A stretch of 64,000 nucleotides of DNA from Nemania diffusa (Eukaryota; Ascomycota; Sordariomycetes; Xylariales; Xylariaceae): contig JBBPUQ010000008.1 of NCBI GenBank assembly GCA_038501195.1, forward strand, positions 2,056,501 through 2,120,500, in the 5' to 3' direction. Under the pieces are notes generated by a model. It saw only the letters and a program-made list of their open reading frames with translations, was not told the origin of the DNA and ran no database searches. Positions 25,498-35,902 of this stretch are shown here, one piece after another (within the stretch, counting starts at the first letter, position 1; each line of letters starts with the position of its first letter). A program made the position numbers and the translations under genes.

Positions 25498-27514
25498 ATG
25501 GGCTTAGGCAGTGGATTCGATATGTCAGACTACAACAACATCACCTCAACACCAACACCAGGCTGGAGTCTGCGAACGTTGGCGACCGTGCTCATCGTCA
25601 GCACCTGGGCCTACTGGTACTGGCAAAGATGGTCGCACCGGCGCTACGAGGACGCGCTCGCTGCCCAGCAAGGATGCCAGCCTGTTATGCACCGTCTGCC
25701 GTACAAGTGGCCGTTCGCCATCGACCTCCTGTGGAAGCAGTATAAGGCCCTGCCGTCGGGGCGTTTGCTCGAATTCCAGACGCCGTTTATGGCCACCGCG
25801 CCCACCGTCCGCATCGATGTCCTCGGGGAAGGGTTTAGCACTACTGACCCAAAGAATGTCGAGACTGTGCTAAATACCAACTTCGAGGACTACAGCTTGG
25901 GTGTACGCCGGGACGGGCTCTTTCCGCTCTTAGGAGAAGGTATCTTCACGCAGGATGGCTCTGCATGGCGACGCAAGTTTTTCACCTTCTCCGAAAAACC
26001 ACTGGACGAATATTAAAGCGTATAGTCTTCTAGATTCCCGTGAATTGCTCCGTCGCCAGTTCGCCCGCTTGCGAGAGGGTGGGACAGGCCCCATCACCTC
26101 ACATGTCACCGAGTTCCTCAGCGCCATCGAGGCAGCCGCTGACGGAAGCCCCGACGGCATAGTCGACTTGCAGCCGCACTTTTTCGAGTTCACGCTGGGC
26201 ACGACGACGGCGCTACTTTTCGGCGAGCCGCACAGTAGCCTACCCCGGCGCGATCGTGACACCCTGCGAGAGAGCTTTGACTATGCCTCGTCTATCTCGG
26301 CCATTCGGATACGGCTGGCTGAGTTTGCTTGGGTGTACACGCCGCGCAGGTTCACCTCAGCTTGCGACAAAGTCCGCGCCTGGGCCCTGTTCTTCGCTAA
26401 CAAGGCGCTTGACTACAAGGATATCCACGGAATAGATGCTGCTCGCGAGCGCTACCCCTTTATTATTGACTTGTGGGAGGACATGCGCGACCGCAACCTG
26501 GTGCGCGACCAGCTGCTCCATGTGCTGATTGCAGGTCGCGATACGACGGCATGCTTGTTAAGTTGGACGCTGTAGGCTCTTTTTCCCTCTCGTGGTTGGT
26601 AAACATGGGGGAGAACTCAGCTGATGTACCTCTAGCTTTCACCTCGTCCGCAACCCGCACTTGATTAAGCGCCTCCAAGACGAGATAGCAGAAAGGATAC
26701 CCACCGACGCAGCTGAGCTTACTCGCAATGACATCAACCAGCTAATGTTCTTACGGTGCTGCCTGCACGAGAGTAAGCCACGGCGCTGACCTATATGTCC
26801 ATCCTCTCCTAACACACATATACACATACACAACCTCCCATCTGTGTTCATTTCTACTTAACTAACGTTTCTTATTACACTACAGCCCTCCGCCTCTATC
26901 CCCAACTCCCCGTCAACGTGCGCTTCGCTATTCGCCCCACCATACTTCCGCGCGGCGGTGGGCCTGACGGCCGCTCGCCGTGGTTGTTGCGCAAGGGCCA
27001 AGGCATCGGGTGGTCGACCTACCACATGCACCGTTCCGAGGCGCTGTACGGACCGGACGCCCGAGTGTACCGACCTGAGCGCTGGGAGGATGGCACGCTA
27101 CTACATCGGGTGCACGAAATAGGCGCCGGGTTTCTAGATTTCCACACGGGCCCTAGGGTCTGCCTTGGTAGTGAGTTCCTTTCCCATAATCTTTCCCCGT
27201 CCCCCTGTTTCCCTCCTTACTATTTTCTTCTTTGTCTCTTTTACATCCCCTCCCCCAACCTCTATTGCCCTGCGGGTAAAGAGAGCCTTGGAAAAAAGAT
27301 CGAGGCGCACATGGTTAAGTGGGTTGCTAAACAGCCTCCTAAAACAGAGGACTTTGCCCTTATGGAGGCTAGCTACGCAATTGCACGCATCGTGCAGACA
27401 TTTCCCAAGATTAGACTCCCGCCGGGGGTGCCAAATGAGCCCGTTGGTTCAGAGCAGCAGAACTTGACTATCGTACTGTCGAGTGCAAACGGCTGTAAAG
27501 TGCTGCTCAAGTAA
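25498..27514 (+). CDS. Cytochrome P450, CYP52/CYP539-like
   Basis: Five exons join in frame into 533 aa: 25498-25972, 26034-26571, 26636-26772, 26886-27170, 27348-27514. An N-terminal membrane anchor lies at about residues 25-45 (TLATVLIVSTWAYWYW). Then come the family block GEGIFTQDGSAW, the I-helix AGRDTT (325-330), the ExxR motif ETLR (383-386), and the heme loop FHTGPRVCLG (469-478) with the Cys ligand at 476. The CLGKDFALMEASYAI junction forms exactly at intron 4. Intron 1 has no good GT donor. A GC donor (GCAAGT at 25973) gives AWRHSRELLRRQF, the conserved family sequence. This clan typically hydroxylates long-chain alkanes or fatty acids at the ER, so the substrate here is inferred. 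Confidence 0.93.
25973..26033 (+). other. Probable GC-AG intron
   Basis: The 61-bp intron begins GCAAGT and ends CTAG. The only nearby GT donor (GTTTTT, 25977) restores frame only through a different acceptor and adds five non-conserved residues, whereas the GC donor restores the family sequence precisely. Confidence 0.8.
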
Positions 27515-28911
27515 GATGTAAATGTTACGAAAGTTTTAGCTCGACCTGATAGAAGACGTATGATTAACGGCGCAATGTCTTTAACAGACATCCATTCCTT
27601 TTGTTTGTATAGTGAATGATCTCGTCTGTATTAAGTCTCTATTTTATAGTTCCTTGGCTATTATCCTCGAGCCATTGAATCCCAATTCAATTAACTAAGA
27701 GTGTGACTACACTACACCCTATACTGGGAGCCCTCTGAAAGTCTCCCTAACAGTACGCCTTCTGCCTGGTCTATTATTACTTTCAAATCGACAGCCCCCA
27801 ACGTCAATGCTCCTATATCAGGTTGATATAGGATAGGATCGTAATTAGTTAAACTATTATAGGCTATCGGCAATTCTAGGACTCCACAGGATAGGGGTAT
27901 CACAAAGGTAACAACAGATTAATCAAAATGCAACAAGCTAAGATTTGAGTATTTCGAGCTTGAAACCTTAAGATCTTGTGATGGCCCATATACCCGGTAA
28001 CAAGACAGCCCTATCGATTGTTGTGGGTTAGCGGGGTCATGGATTTGGAGAAGAGGACATCACTAGATCTCAGTGTTCTAGTGACACTCGCTCATAGTGA
28101 GCCTGGCTCACCAAGTCGCAGTGATCTAAAAGATCAGAGCAAACGGTTAAAGAAATGAAATGTTATATAGGTTCAAGGGCTCTTGTATTTATCAAGTCTT
28201 TCCCAACATCACTTCAGTCTAAGCATACAGTTACTTCTTAGTGTTGTATAAGAGGCATCTCCTAACAATACGGTGAACGATTTGTCATAAGCTAAGCCCT
28301 TGTCGTTAGGCATAAACCACTACAACCCAGCCTATCTTACACAGTGCTAAAGATAAACAGATCGTTATATATATATAATAATGAAAGATTGAGTTATAAT
28401 AAAATAAATATATGGAGAAAGATAAATAAATAAAATGAGAGGGAGAGAAAGAGAGTAATATAATAGAACTCTACCGACCACTAGGCCAAACAGACCACCT
28501 TCTGAATAATTAAGATATATATACTGCATCGCCCTGACAATGGCCATAAGCCATGAAACGTCTGCGTAGTATTGAGGCCTGTCCAGACCCAAGGTAAGGC
28601 GTATCGGGACCGAGTATCGAGACCCGGCGGCTAACCCCCATGCCAACGTGGTGTTGCCTAGACCTAGTCAGCCTTGCTTACATTTGTAGATCTACCTATT
28701 TAGTAAGTAAATTTAATGCGTCATGAAGCTACGCCATTTCCTATATCTTAAATGTATTTTCAAGTGTACTGTAGTAAACCTCTAGTCTCTAGTCTAGCAT
28801 TTCACTGTATCAGGATTCGAAGCCCGAAATTGTGGAACAAGGGCGGTACGGCACGGGACGAAGCGGGACGGGTACCTCCGGCGCTTATCCGCCAGGCGTC
28901 ACTATCCAAAC
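27515..28911. other. Intergenic
   Basis: No gene or structured RNA seen. An AT-rich microsatellite-like stretch (TA and TAAA runs) lies near 28365-28450. The last 100 bases are G/C-rich and are the leader of the next gene. Confidence 0.5.
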
Positions 28912-30651
28912 ATGTCTAACGACAACAGCAACACCAGCCCCACAGACATCATCACATACATCGGCGTGCCGCTCGCGGTGCTGGGCATCCTCCCGATCCT
29001 GTGGAACTCGGCCCTCACGCTCTGGACCGCGTTCCAGGTGCGCCGCGCCCTCAAGCGGAACCACATCCCGCGCTCGGCCGCCGTCGTGCGGGCCGACATC
29101 GTCAACCGCGTCATCGAGGTCGACTTCGAGCGCGTGGCGCTCTCTCCGCCGACGCGCGGACGCGCGGCGCCCGGGTACTGGGAGACGGGCTCGGACGATG
29201 CGGCCGGGCGGCGGCACTCCAGCTTGCCAGGCGGGTCCTGGACGCTCCTCGCGCCGCCCTGGGAGCCCGAGCCCGTCGGCCGCGTCACGCAGCGCCTGCA
29301 GTACGCCGACGAGCTGCGGCAGCCGCAGGTCGAGGTCGAGTTGCGGGCGCTCGTGCACTACCTGCTGGACCTCGGGGCCGTGCCGGCGGCGCGCGGATGG
29401 CGCGCCCTCAAGGAGCGCGAGCTCTGGACGAAGAAGGGCGAGGTGTTGCTGCTTGCTGACGGGGGATACTCGGCGCTGGAGGTCGCGCCTCGCGCAGACG
29501 CAGAGGGTATGCTCTCGTTGAGGGTCGTATGGTTGCGCGGGTGGACAACTAGGGGACCCGGGTCACTACCGCTAGACGCGGTAAGGCTGGTTTCGGGCGG
29601 TGGGACCGAAACTGAGACGTATGGCCATAAGCCTATACTAGGTGCAGACATCATCTGCCAGATTTCTGTATCCGGTATCCTCAGCGCTGGCCGGTACTGC
29701 GCCGAAGATCAAACTTTAGATAGGGAAAAAGAATCTGAGTTTGATATCCAACACTTGCGCTCTCGCCGAGGCAGCCTCCACGGTGCGTGGTTCGCGAGTA
29801 TGGCCGTCGCATACTCCATGGCCACAACACAAGCCGTGCTATGGGACTACGTCATCCCGTCAGATATTCTCGACCTCGCTACGGCAGAGACAGTCCCCTG
29901 CGGCGTGCTCGTCTTATTGGGACTAGCCGATAATGCTGACGCGCCGCAGTGGATGCCTGGGGGGACGCCATCCCCTGTTCTCAGCAGAGTAAGCTCCGGA
30001 TTTTCAAGCATCGACCTTTCTACCGACCGCCGGACCGTGACAACGACCAAGGACCAGGACCCGGTGGTTGCCAGGGAGAGGGCATCGGAGAATCACCGGC
30101 GGAGGATGGCTGAGCGTGAGTACTCTTTCCTACCTACCTACAAAAGACTCCCATCTTTATAAGAAGAAAGGGGTGCCCCTTGAGACGAAGTGCCTAGCTA
30201 ACCCTACCGACAACGTTATCTAGGCGAGGAAGAAGTCCGCCGCGATCACGCCGCGCGCTCTGCGCACGTGATGGCCGCCCTTGCGAGCTCCAGATGGGAT
30301 CCCCCCCGCGTGGCGGTCACCAGCCTACGGTGGCTCCAGGCCGGCGGACACGTTGACGCCTCCCTCAAAACCCCCAGCGAGGCAGCTGGCGCGCTCCTGC
30401 ATCGGATTGTGTGTGAACCCGCTTTCGCGACGTCCGTGCTCGACATGCTAGATGCGTGGACAGTTTGGGCGTTGGCCGGCAGCGGGATGGGACGACCACA
30501 TCTCGAGGGCCTGCAGGCCCATAAACTCGAGTTTGCCGTAGCCAGCGTCCTGCTGGGGGTAGTGGGGGAGGTAGTAGTGAGTGAGGTGGGTTTGCTGGCT
30601 GTAGATATGGCGGAGTGTATGGCGCGCTGGAAGACGGTCCGTTCGGGCTAA
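28912..30651 (+). CDS. Uncharacterised fungal membrane protein
   Basis: Two exons (28912-30115, 30224-30651) join in frame into 543 aa, with donor GTGAGT and acceptor TAG. One strong membrane segment lies near the N-terminus (about residues 13-45, ITYIGVPLAVLGILPILWN), followed by a basic cytosolic-type stretch. The middle is soluble and has WLRGW and the helix AWFASMAVAYSMATTQAVLWDYVIP, which may also be membrane-associated. The C-terminal exon has two more hydrophobic stretches (VLDMLDAWTVWALAG and LEFAVASVLLGVVGEVVV). I do not recognise the family. The first 600 bases of coding sequence are visibly much more GC-rich than the genes on either side. Confidence 0.8.
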
Positions 30652-31548
30652 GAATAATAGGCCCCCATATTACTATCAAGCTAACCCACCGAGTGACCCT
30701 TGCCCATCTCTACTTGTAGGTCTATGAAAGGGGTCGGAGGCGAAATCTGTACGGTAATTGGGTGTTAGAAGGATTTGAGCTCGGTAGTCACTTATACCCA
30801 TCGCAATATATCAGAGACCCAGCTTCTCTAAATTGAAACCCTGTGTTAAAACTAGCTACAAATGTAAGCAGCCTGATATGAAATTTTCTTGACGTATTAA
30901 AGTCGCCGTTAGACTTGAGCCTGTTTAATCTAAGATATTTAGTCTCCACGACAGCGTAGTCACCTACGAAGCTATGGTTTGATCTTAAGCTTGAAGTTGG
31001 GCAGGTGGTTTTCCCAGCTTGGTATATGTTGGTTAGCGTGACTATTTTCCTAATGCAGTGCTCTCATGTTGGGAACAGAGTTGTCGTATTATGTATATCA
31101 ATAGCTTAGGCAAAACATACCTCAGGCCGCATTGCAAGAATCAAGTACGGACTGGATAGGTAGCTAAGCAGTTTACTGAGCGATCCGTTTGAAGAAACGT
31201 TCCTTTAACGTTTGGTATGCATAGGTACATTTGCATAAGCCATTTGCAGCACAGAAAGTGGTAGTCTTAGAATCGAGAGTGGGGTTACTAATGGAGTAGA
31301 GCCGACGGGCTGGACCCGCTGCGCCACAGACATTTATCTATCGGTGGTGCCAGACAAGGTGGTCTAAGCGCCTAGATAGGCATTTGGCCACCTCGCCTGG
31401 CTGCCCAAGTGCAGGCAGGTGCCACTGCCCCCACTACAACACACATCTCGGCCGTCACGAAAAATCAAAAACCAATTTACAAACTACAGTCAATTAGCAC
31501 TATTTCCACGACATCAACCTCACTCGCTCCCAGCCAAACTCAGCGAAA
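30652..31548. other. Intergenic
   Basis: Between the membrane-protein gene and the ribosomal protein gene. The right end is the promoter and leader of eS24. No gene or RNA seen. Confidence 0.5.
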
Positions 31549-32207
31549 ATGGCCGACTCTGTCACACTCCGTACTCGCAAATTCCAGCGGAATCCTCTGC
31601 TTGCTCGCGTTCGTCGTCCCCTCCCTACTGTTAATTTTTCGAGATGCTAACATGCCTTGGATTGCAGAAGCAGATGGTCGCGTAAGTTACCTCCTCTCGA
31701 TGTTCCCCTCGAAACCAGCGGCGACAGCAAAAGCGAATAGCGACAGCGACAGCGACGACGCATCGGAATACCTCTCTCACTAGATAGCACAAACGTCCTA
31801 ACACAGAGAATTTTCTAGCGACATCATCCACCCCGACCAGGCCGGTATCTCCAAGGCCAACCTCCAGCAGAAGCTCGCCACCCTCTACAAGGCGACCCCC
31901 GAGCAGGTCAGCGTATTCGGCCTGCGCACCGCTTACGGTGGTGGCAAGACCACCGCCTTTGCCTGCATCTACGACTCCGTTGAAGCCCGCAAGAAGTTCG
32001 ATGCCAAGCACCGCCTCATCCGTGCTGGCCTAGCCACCAAGGTCGAGCGCGCATCCCGACAGCAGAGTACGTTGATTTCGGTCATCTTCCTGTTTTCCTT
32101 GGACATTTTCTAACCCATTCTTCGCAGGAAAGCAGCGCAAGAACCGTATGAAGACACTACGCGGTACCGAGAAGACAAAGGGCAAGAAGGCGAAGAAGGA
32201 TGCGTAA
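31549..32207 (+). CDS. RPS24: 40S ribosomal protein eS24
   Basis: Four exons join in frame into 133 aa: 31549-31608, 31668-31681, 31819-32066, 32128-32207. The protein starts [20 protein letters not shown] and runs through [28 protein letters not shown] and a Lys/Arg-rich tail ending KKAKKDA, the expected length and pattern for eS24. It is a structural component of the small ribosomal subunit. The second exon is only 14 nt long and supplies KQMV and part of the next codon. The usual KQMVVD reads KQMVAD here. The donor of intron 1 (GTTCGT) is weak but is the only one that keeps the frame. Confidence 0.96.
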
Positions 32208-33306
32208 AAGGTTTCATATGGGTCATAACGGTTAGGGATTGGGAGCGAGACTACCTACATAGCCAAGTAGTGTTTCGTGACAAAGGCAATGCTATAAACG
32301 CAACTTCATTGATACCCGGTATCAGCCAACCGATCCTGCAATGTCTTGCAACGGAATCAAATGATATTTGTGACGAACTCGTTCCCAACCCTCCTCGAAC
32401 TCCTCCATTTCTTGTCAGTGCATCGCGGGAATGGCTATCTCTCCGATTATCTTGTGATAGCACGCAAAGTGATGGTGCTATCGTGTTCTTGGAAGCTTCA
32501 GAAATTGAAGCCACACGCATACGGCATCTACTTGGCTCATTCCACAGTCCAACACAACCGGCCGTTCCCTATCTCTTGGATTTAGGGTCTCTCAAGTTTG
32601 ATTCTAAGGATAATCCTTGATATACGAATCAATGTAGTATAGCTAACGACTAATCTGAATGCAAGCTTTTCATATCGTGCTTTAGGTTCTTGCCCCTCGC
32701 TAGTATAGTGAATCTAACTAGATCTGATCTGAATTTTTCAGTATTTAGCTAAACCTGAGAGCATTGCGGCGCAGGCTTAGAAGTTCGCTGAGGCATATTT
32801 CGACTTCTAACACCTACGTCGGATTGATGTTTTGAGACATAGGCCTAGGAAGAACACTCAGAAGGAAATTGAGACACCGTTATCCACTTTGCCAAATACT
32901 TTTAGGCAAATTATTAATTAATCTCTAGAATAACACTTTCCAATTGTCCTAGGCGATCGTGATGCTCAATTGCCTAATAATACGCCATGATTAGTTTTAG
33001 GATCAGCTATAAGCTTGGATTCAAGATCAGATCATAATGCTAAGAATTCCAAGAATTTCCCATCCTAAGCACTTACACTGTTCTAGCGGACGTTTCTACA
33101 CAATAAATACTCGATGGGATTGTAACAATCTCGTATCTAAAAGTAAGCATTTGTTATGCGCTGACTGTATAAAGTCTTTGTGACCCTCAGTCTCAACATC
33201 CTCCTTCATACAGAGTCGATGTGCTACCTTGTATAGTTTCCCCGAGTAGAGATTCATAAAAGGAAAGCGCCCAAATGAAACAAAAATGAATATCAATCGA
33301 ACTGCC
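32208..33306. other. Intergenic
   Basis: Includes the 3' UTR of eS24. A 116-residue open frame at 32270-32620 has no recognisable content. The stretch 32690-33060 is AT-rich and may be an old transposon remnant, but no domain can be read. Confidence 0.4.
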
Positions 33307-33393
33307 GGGCCTCTCCGGGATTCGAACCCGGGGCCTCTCGCATTTCGAATTCATGAACCCAAAGCGAGAATCATACCTCTAGACCAAGAGGCC
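33307..33393 (-). tRNA. tRNA-Pro (anticodon UGG), with intron
   Basis: The minus strand reads GGCCTCT at the 5' end paired with AGAGGCC at the 3' end. It also has a D-arm, a T-arm (GGGTTCGAATCCC) and an anticodon stem CTCGC/GCGAG. The anticodon TGG lies at 33361-33359. A 15-nt intron (33357-33343) starts one base after the anticodon, the canonical nuclear position, and leaves a mature length of 72 nt before CCA. Confidence 0.95.
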
Positions 33394-34411
33394 GTGGAAA
33401 CTGTCCAATGACGGAAATTTTCCGCTCGTGCTGAGCTTCATATAGGTCACCCAAGCTCTGAGATCTATTTAGATCAGTCTAATTGGCATCCATCTGACCA
33501 TGACCCTTTCTGCATTATAACAAAACTTTTATCTACATATATGTATGAGCATATGTGCGAAAGTGTTGATAGGTGCATATTGAGATGGCGATAAAGTATG
33601 TTTCTCGGCGATGTATATCATCTTGTCGGCATAGGAGTCACATAAGTGAACATATACATTGGTCTAGTAAAGAAATTCAATATTTTCTTTCAGTTTCAGA
33701 GTCTGTTCAACTTTTCCAAAGAGCCCCAATTCTTCATAGACTTTTTTCGGAGTTCCCCGGTTAGTTGCGAGTTTGCGTGAAGGATGATATACAATTCGAA
33801 GTTGCTCAGTACATACCAAGTGTTAGGTCGCCAGCTGGTGTGCTTTGTTGATGCAGTCTAAGATAGTATTTCTCAGAAGGTAATGATTTTATTCCATCTT
33901 CTTGAAGTGTCTCAATTCTAGAATGTGGCTGCGACAAGACAGGCTTCCGCCTTCGGGATGTCGACGGATTTCCGATAAATCAATTTTATTCTTTGAAAAT
34001 TGTACTGTGGCTTACTACTCGTACTTGGATTCAACTCCACCCGTACAATAAGTTTTACAAGCATCATCGACATCAGTTTGATCAGTTTACCTTAGCTATT
34101 TACATCAGAAGTTAGTAAGTCAGTAAAGTCTAGTTGTGTCAGGGATAAAGGAAATATTTATTCAGACAGATCTAACTAGACTTAACTAGATTGATTAAAA
34201 TATCTATAGGTCTAACTAAATTAGCTTTATTATGCCTGACGAACCTAACTGACCTGCTTAACTAATATATCTAACTGACTAGACATCACTCACGTGGTTA
34301 AACCTACGGATGTACACGAATAGTAGGGCAAAGGACCTTTTTTAGAGAAAATCGATTTGTCGAAAATATGATAATGGGCCTGCACAGATGTCCGCGATTT
34401 GATTGGGTTTC
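33394..34411. other. Intergenic with a degraded repeat
   Basis: No gene seen. The second half holds a degenerate satellite, listed separately. Confidence 0.45.
34135..34285. repeat. Degraded TCTAACTAGACTTAACT-type repeat
   Basis: Degenerate units of the form TAACTAGACT and CCTAACTGACC recur here, A/T-shifted versions of the units in the 11.4-12.8 kb palindrome. The copy is short and eroded, so the relation is tentative. Confidence 0.4.
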
Positions 34412-35467
34412 TTAATTGGTCACATTCCTGCCTGCCGCTTCCACTGCTCTAAGTGAAATGATGAGGCTCTCGCCTAGCTCACGGGCGAATAGCCTACTCA
34501 TGTCTGTAAATCCAGTCACCTCGATTGTGTTCAGCGGTTCGGACCCAATTGGGTCGTATGCTAGGGAGGTGAGACCCAATTGAACGCTAACGCATGCTGC
34601 GTTAGCGCCCAGCCACGGCGCAGATGATTCAACGACATCCACGGCTCGCAGTTTGACGTTCGACGCGAGCTCAACCCCTAAACTCCCCGCTTGCAATCGC
34701 CCTTGCTCCAACTGGTCTCCCGACTGCTGTGCGAGAATTGGGAGCAGAGCCATATTAACAACAAAACGAGTGACACTAATCGTAGCCTGATCAGATTCTT
34801 CGTTCCTTGATACTGCTAGGATATTGCTTAAAGCGTCTGTGCCAGCTTCTTCCGCCTCTTCCGCCTCTCCTGGTGGGGAGTTGAAGCTGTTGGAGTATGG
34901 CCCAGGAATGTACATCTGAATGCCCCCAGCCACGCGCTCAACGTATCTGCACAGATTTCCATGATTAAATTTGTTAATGTCGCTGGTTATAGCAGCTGCG
35001 TAGAACTTTTGATAGGCAGCGTTGCCTTGCTCGCTATCAACTGAGAATAGGTGAGTCCACGATACGGTCGATCGTATTAGTCCCTCGTAGGTAGCGACGA
35101 TCAGAGAATAGAGCGCCTCCTCTGTCTCCACGTCTACCTCGTCCCTGATGAGCATGATTCTAGCGTCCACTTTGAAGCGTGCGCTAAGAGCCTGACTTAA
35201 CCCTTCCAGAATAGTTGTAAGTAGCCGATATATATTGAAAACCAGCTGATTGACCTCGGAAAGGAATTCGCAATGACTTGTAGCTGCTTCTCTCATCCGA
35301 GTCACAGGAAGTGCAATGTCCAGGCCGGCTAAGCTGTCCACTTCGCACTCTCGGCCTAGATGTTGTATTACAGAATCCAAAGTTGGATGTAACGCTGTCC
35401 AGACATGCGAGTAGCTTGTCCGCTGTGGCGGGTTAGGGAGCAACAAGAGCCCTCTAGGAGCGACCAT
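34412..35467 (-). CDS. Hypothetical protein, 351 aa, no recognised domain
   Basis: A single uninterrupted frame from ATG at 35467 to the stop at 34412. The protein is mixed alpha/beta-looking, with mostly helical stretches in the first half. An acidic Glu/Ala run (GEAEEAEEAG, about residue 205) is followed by hydrophobic strands. No signal peptide or clear membrane span is present and I recognise no family. The length, lack of internal stops and ordinary composition support a real gene. It sits alone between the tRNA and the trehalase gene. Confidence 0.6.
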   Translation of the reverse strand: MVAPRGLLLLPNPPQRTSYSHVWTALHPTLDSVIQHLGRECEVDSLAGLDIALPVTRMREAATSHCEFLSEVNQLVFNIYRLLTTILEGLSQALSARFKVDARIMLIRDEVDVETEEALYSLIVATYEGLIRSTVSWTHLFSVDSEQGNAAYQKFYAAAITSDINKFNHGNLCRYVERVAGGIQMYIPGPYSNSFNSPPGEAEEAEEAGTDALSNILAVSRNEESDQATISVTRFVVNMALLPILAQQSGDQLEQGRLQAGSLGVELASNVKLRAVDVVESSAPWLGANAACVSVQLGLTSLAYDPIGSEPLNTIEVTGFTDMSRLFARELGESLIISLRAVEAAGRNVTN

Positions 35468-35902
35468 CGTGGTAAATATGGCGTGGCAGACTATAGTGTA
35501 TAGCTTCTCCTTGAGGAAAGAACTTGTAGTTCTTTAGTTGAAACGGCGGTGAATGTGATGTTCTTGATAGGTTGGCAATCAGGCTTGGATTAAAACGTGA
35601 ATCGATTCTCCCTGACATGTCGCACTGAGTTATATGTGGAGGCGACGACGGCATATTCCATATTCCATAAGCCACAAACTGCTATGAATCACAGACACAA
35701 ATTCAGCGACAAATCAAGTTCACAACGCCACCTTCTGACCTGTCTTATCCTTTAGGGCTCATTGCATTCATCCCGCTTCTTCGAACTCGGCCATTATACT
35801 GATCCAACTGAGCCTATCTTGAAAAGAAAGAAGGCCGCATTTTCATTTTAGATCTCTGACAAATAAGACCCGTGTAGACTTTTAGCCCTAGAATTTAACA
35901 AT
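35468..35902. other. Intergenic between divergent genes
   Basis: Likely shared promoter region of the orphan gene (-) and the trehalase (+). No other feature seen. Confidence 0.45.

Noticed and set aside
25977..26020. GT donor at 25977 for the first P450 intron
   Set aside because: With the acceptor at 26025 it keeps the frame but inserts residues that break the conserved SRELLRRQF context. The GC donor four bases upstream fits exactly.
29000..29520. Additional genes in other frames of the GC-rich stretch
   Set aside because: High GC removes stop codons from all frames. The Arg/Ala-rich translations are shadows of the membrane-protein gene.
32270..32620. 116-residue open frame after eS24
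   Set aside because: No domain, and comparable frames exist on the other strand.
32690..33060. Possible retrotransposon remnant
   Set aside because: AT-rich and vaguely protein-like in one frame with many stops, but no motif, LTR or terminal repeat could be identified.
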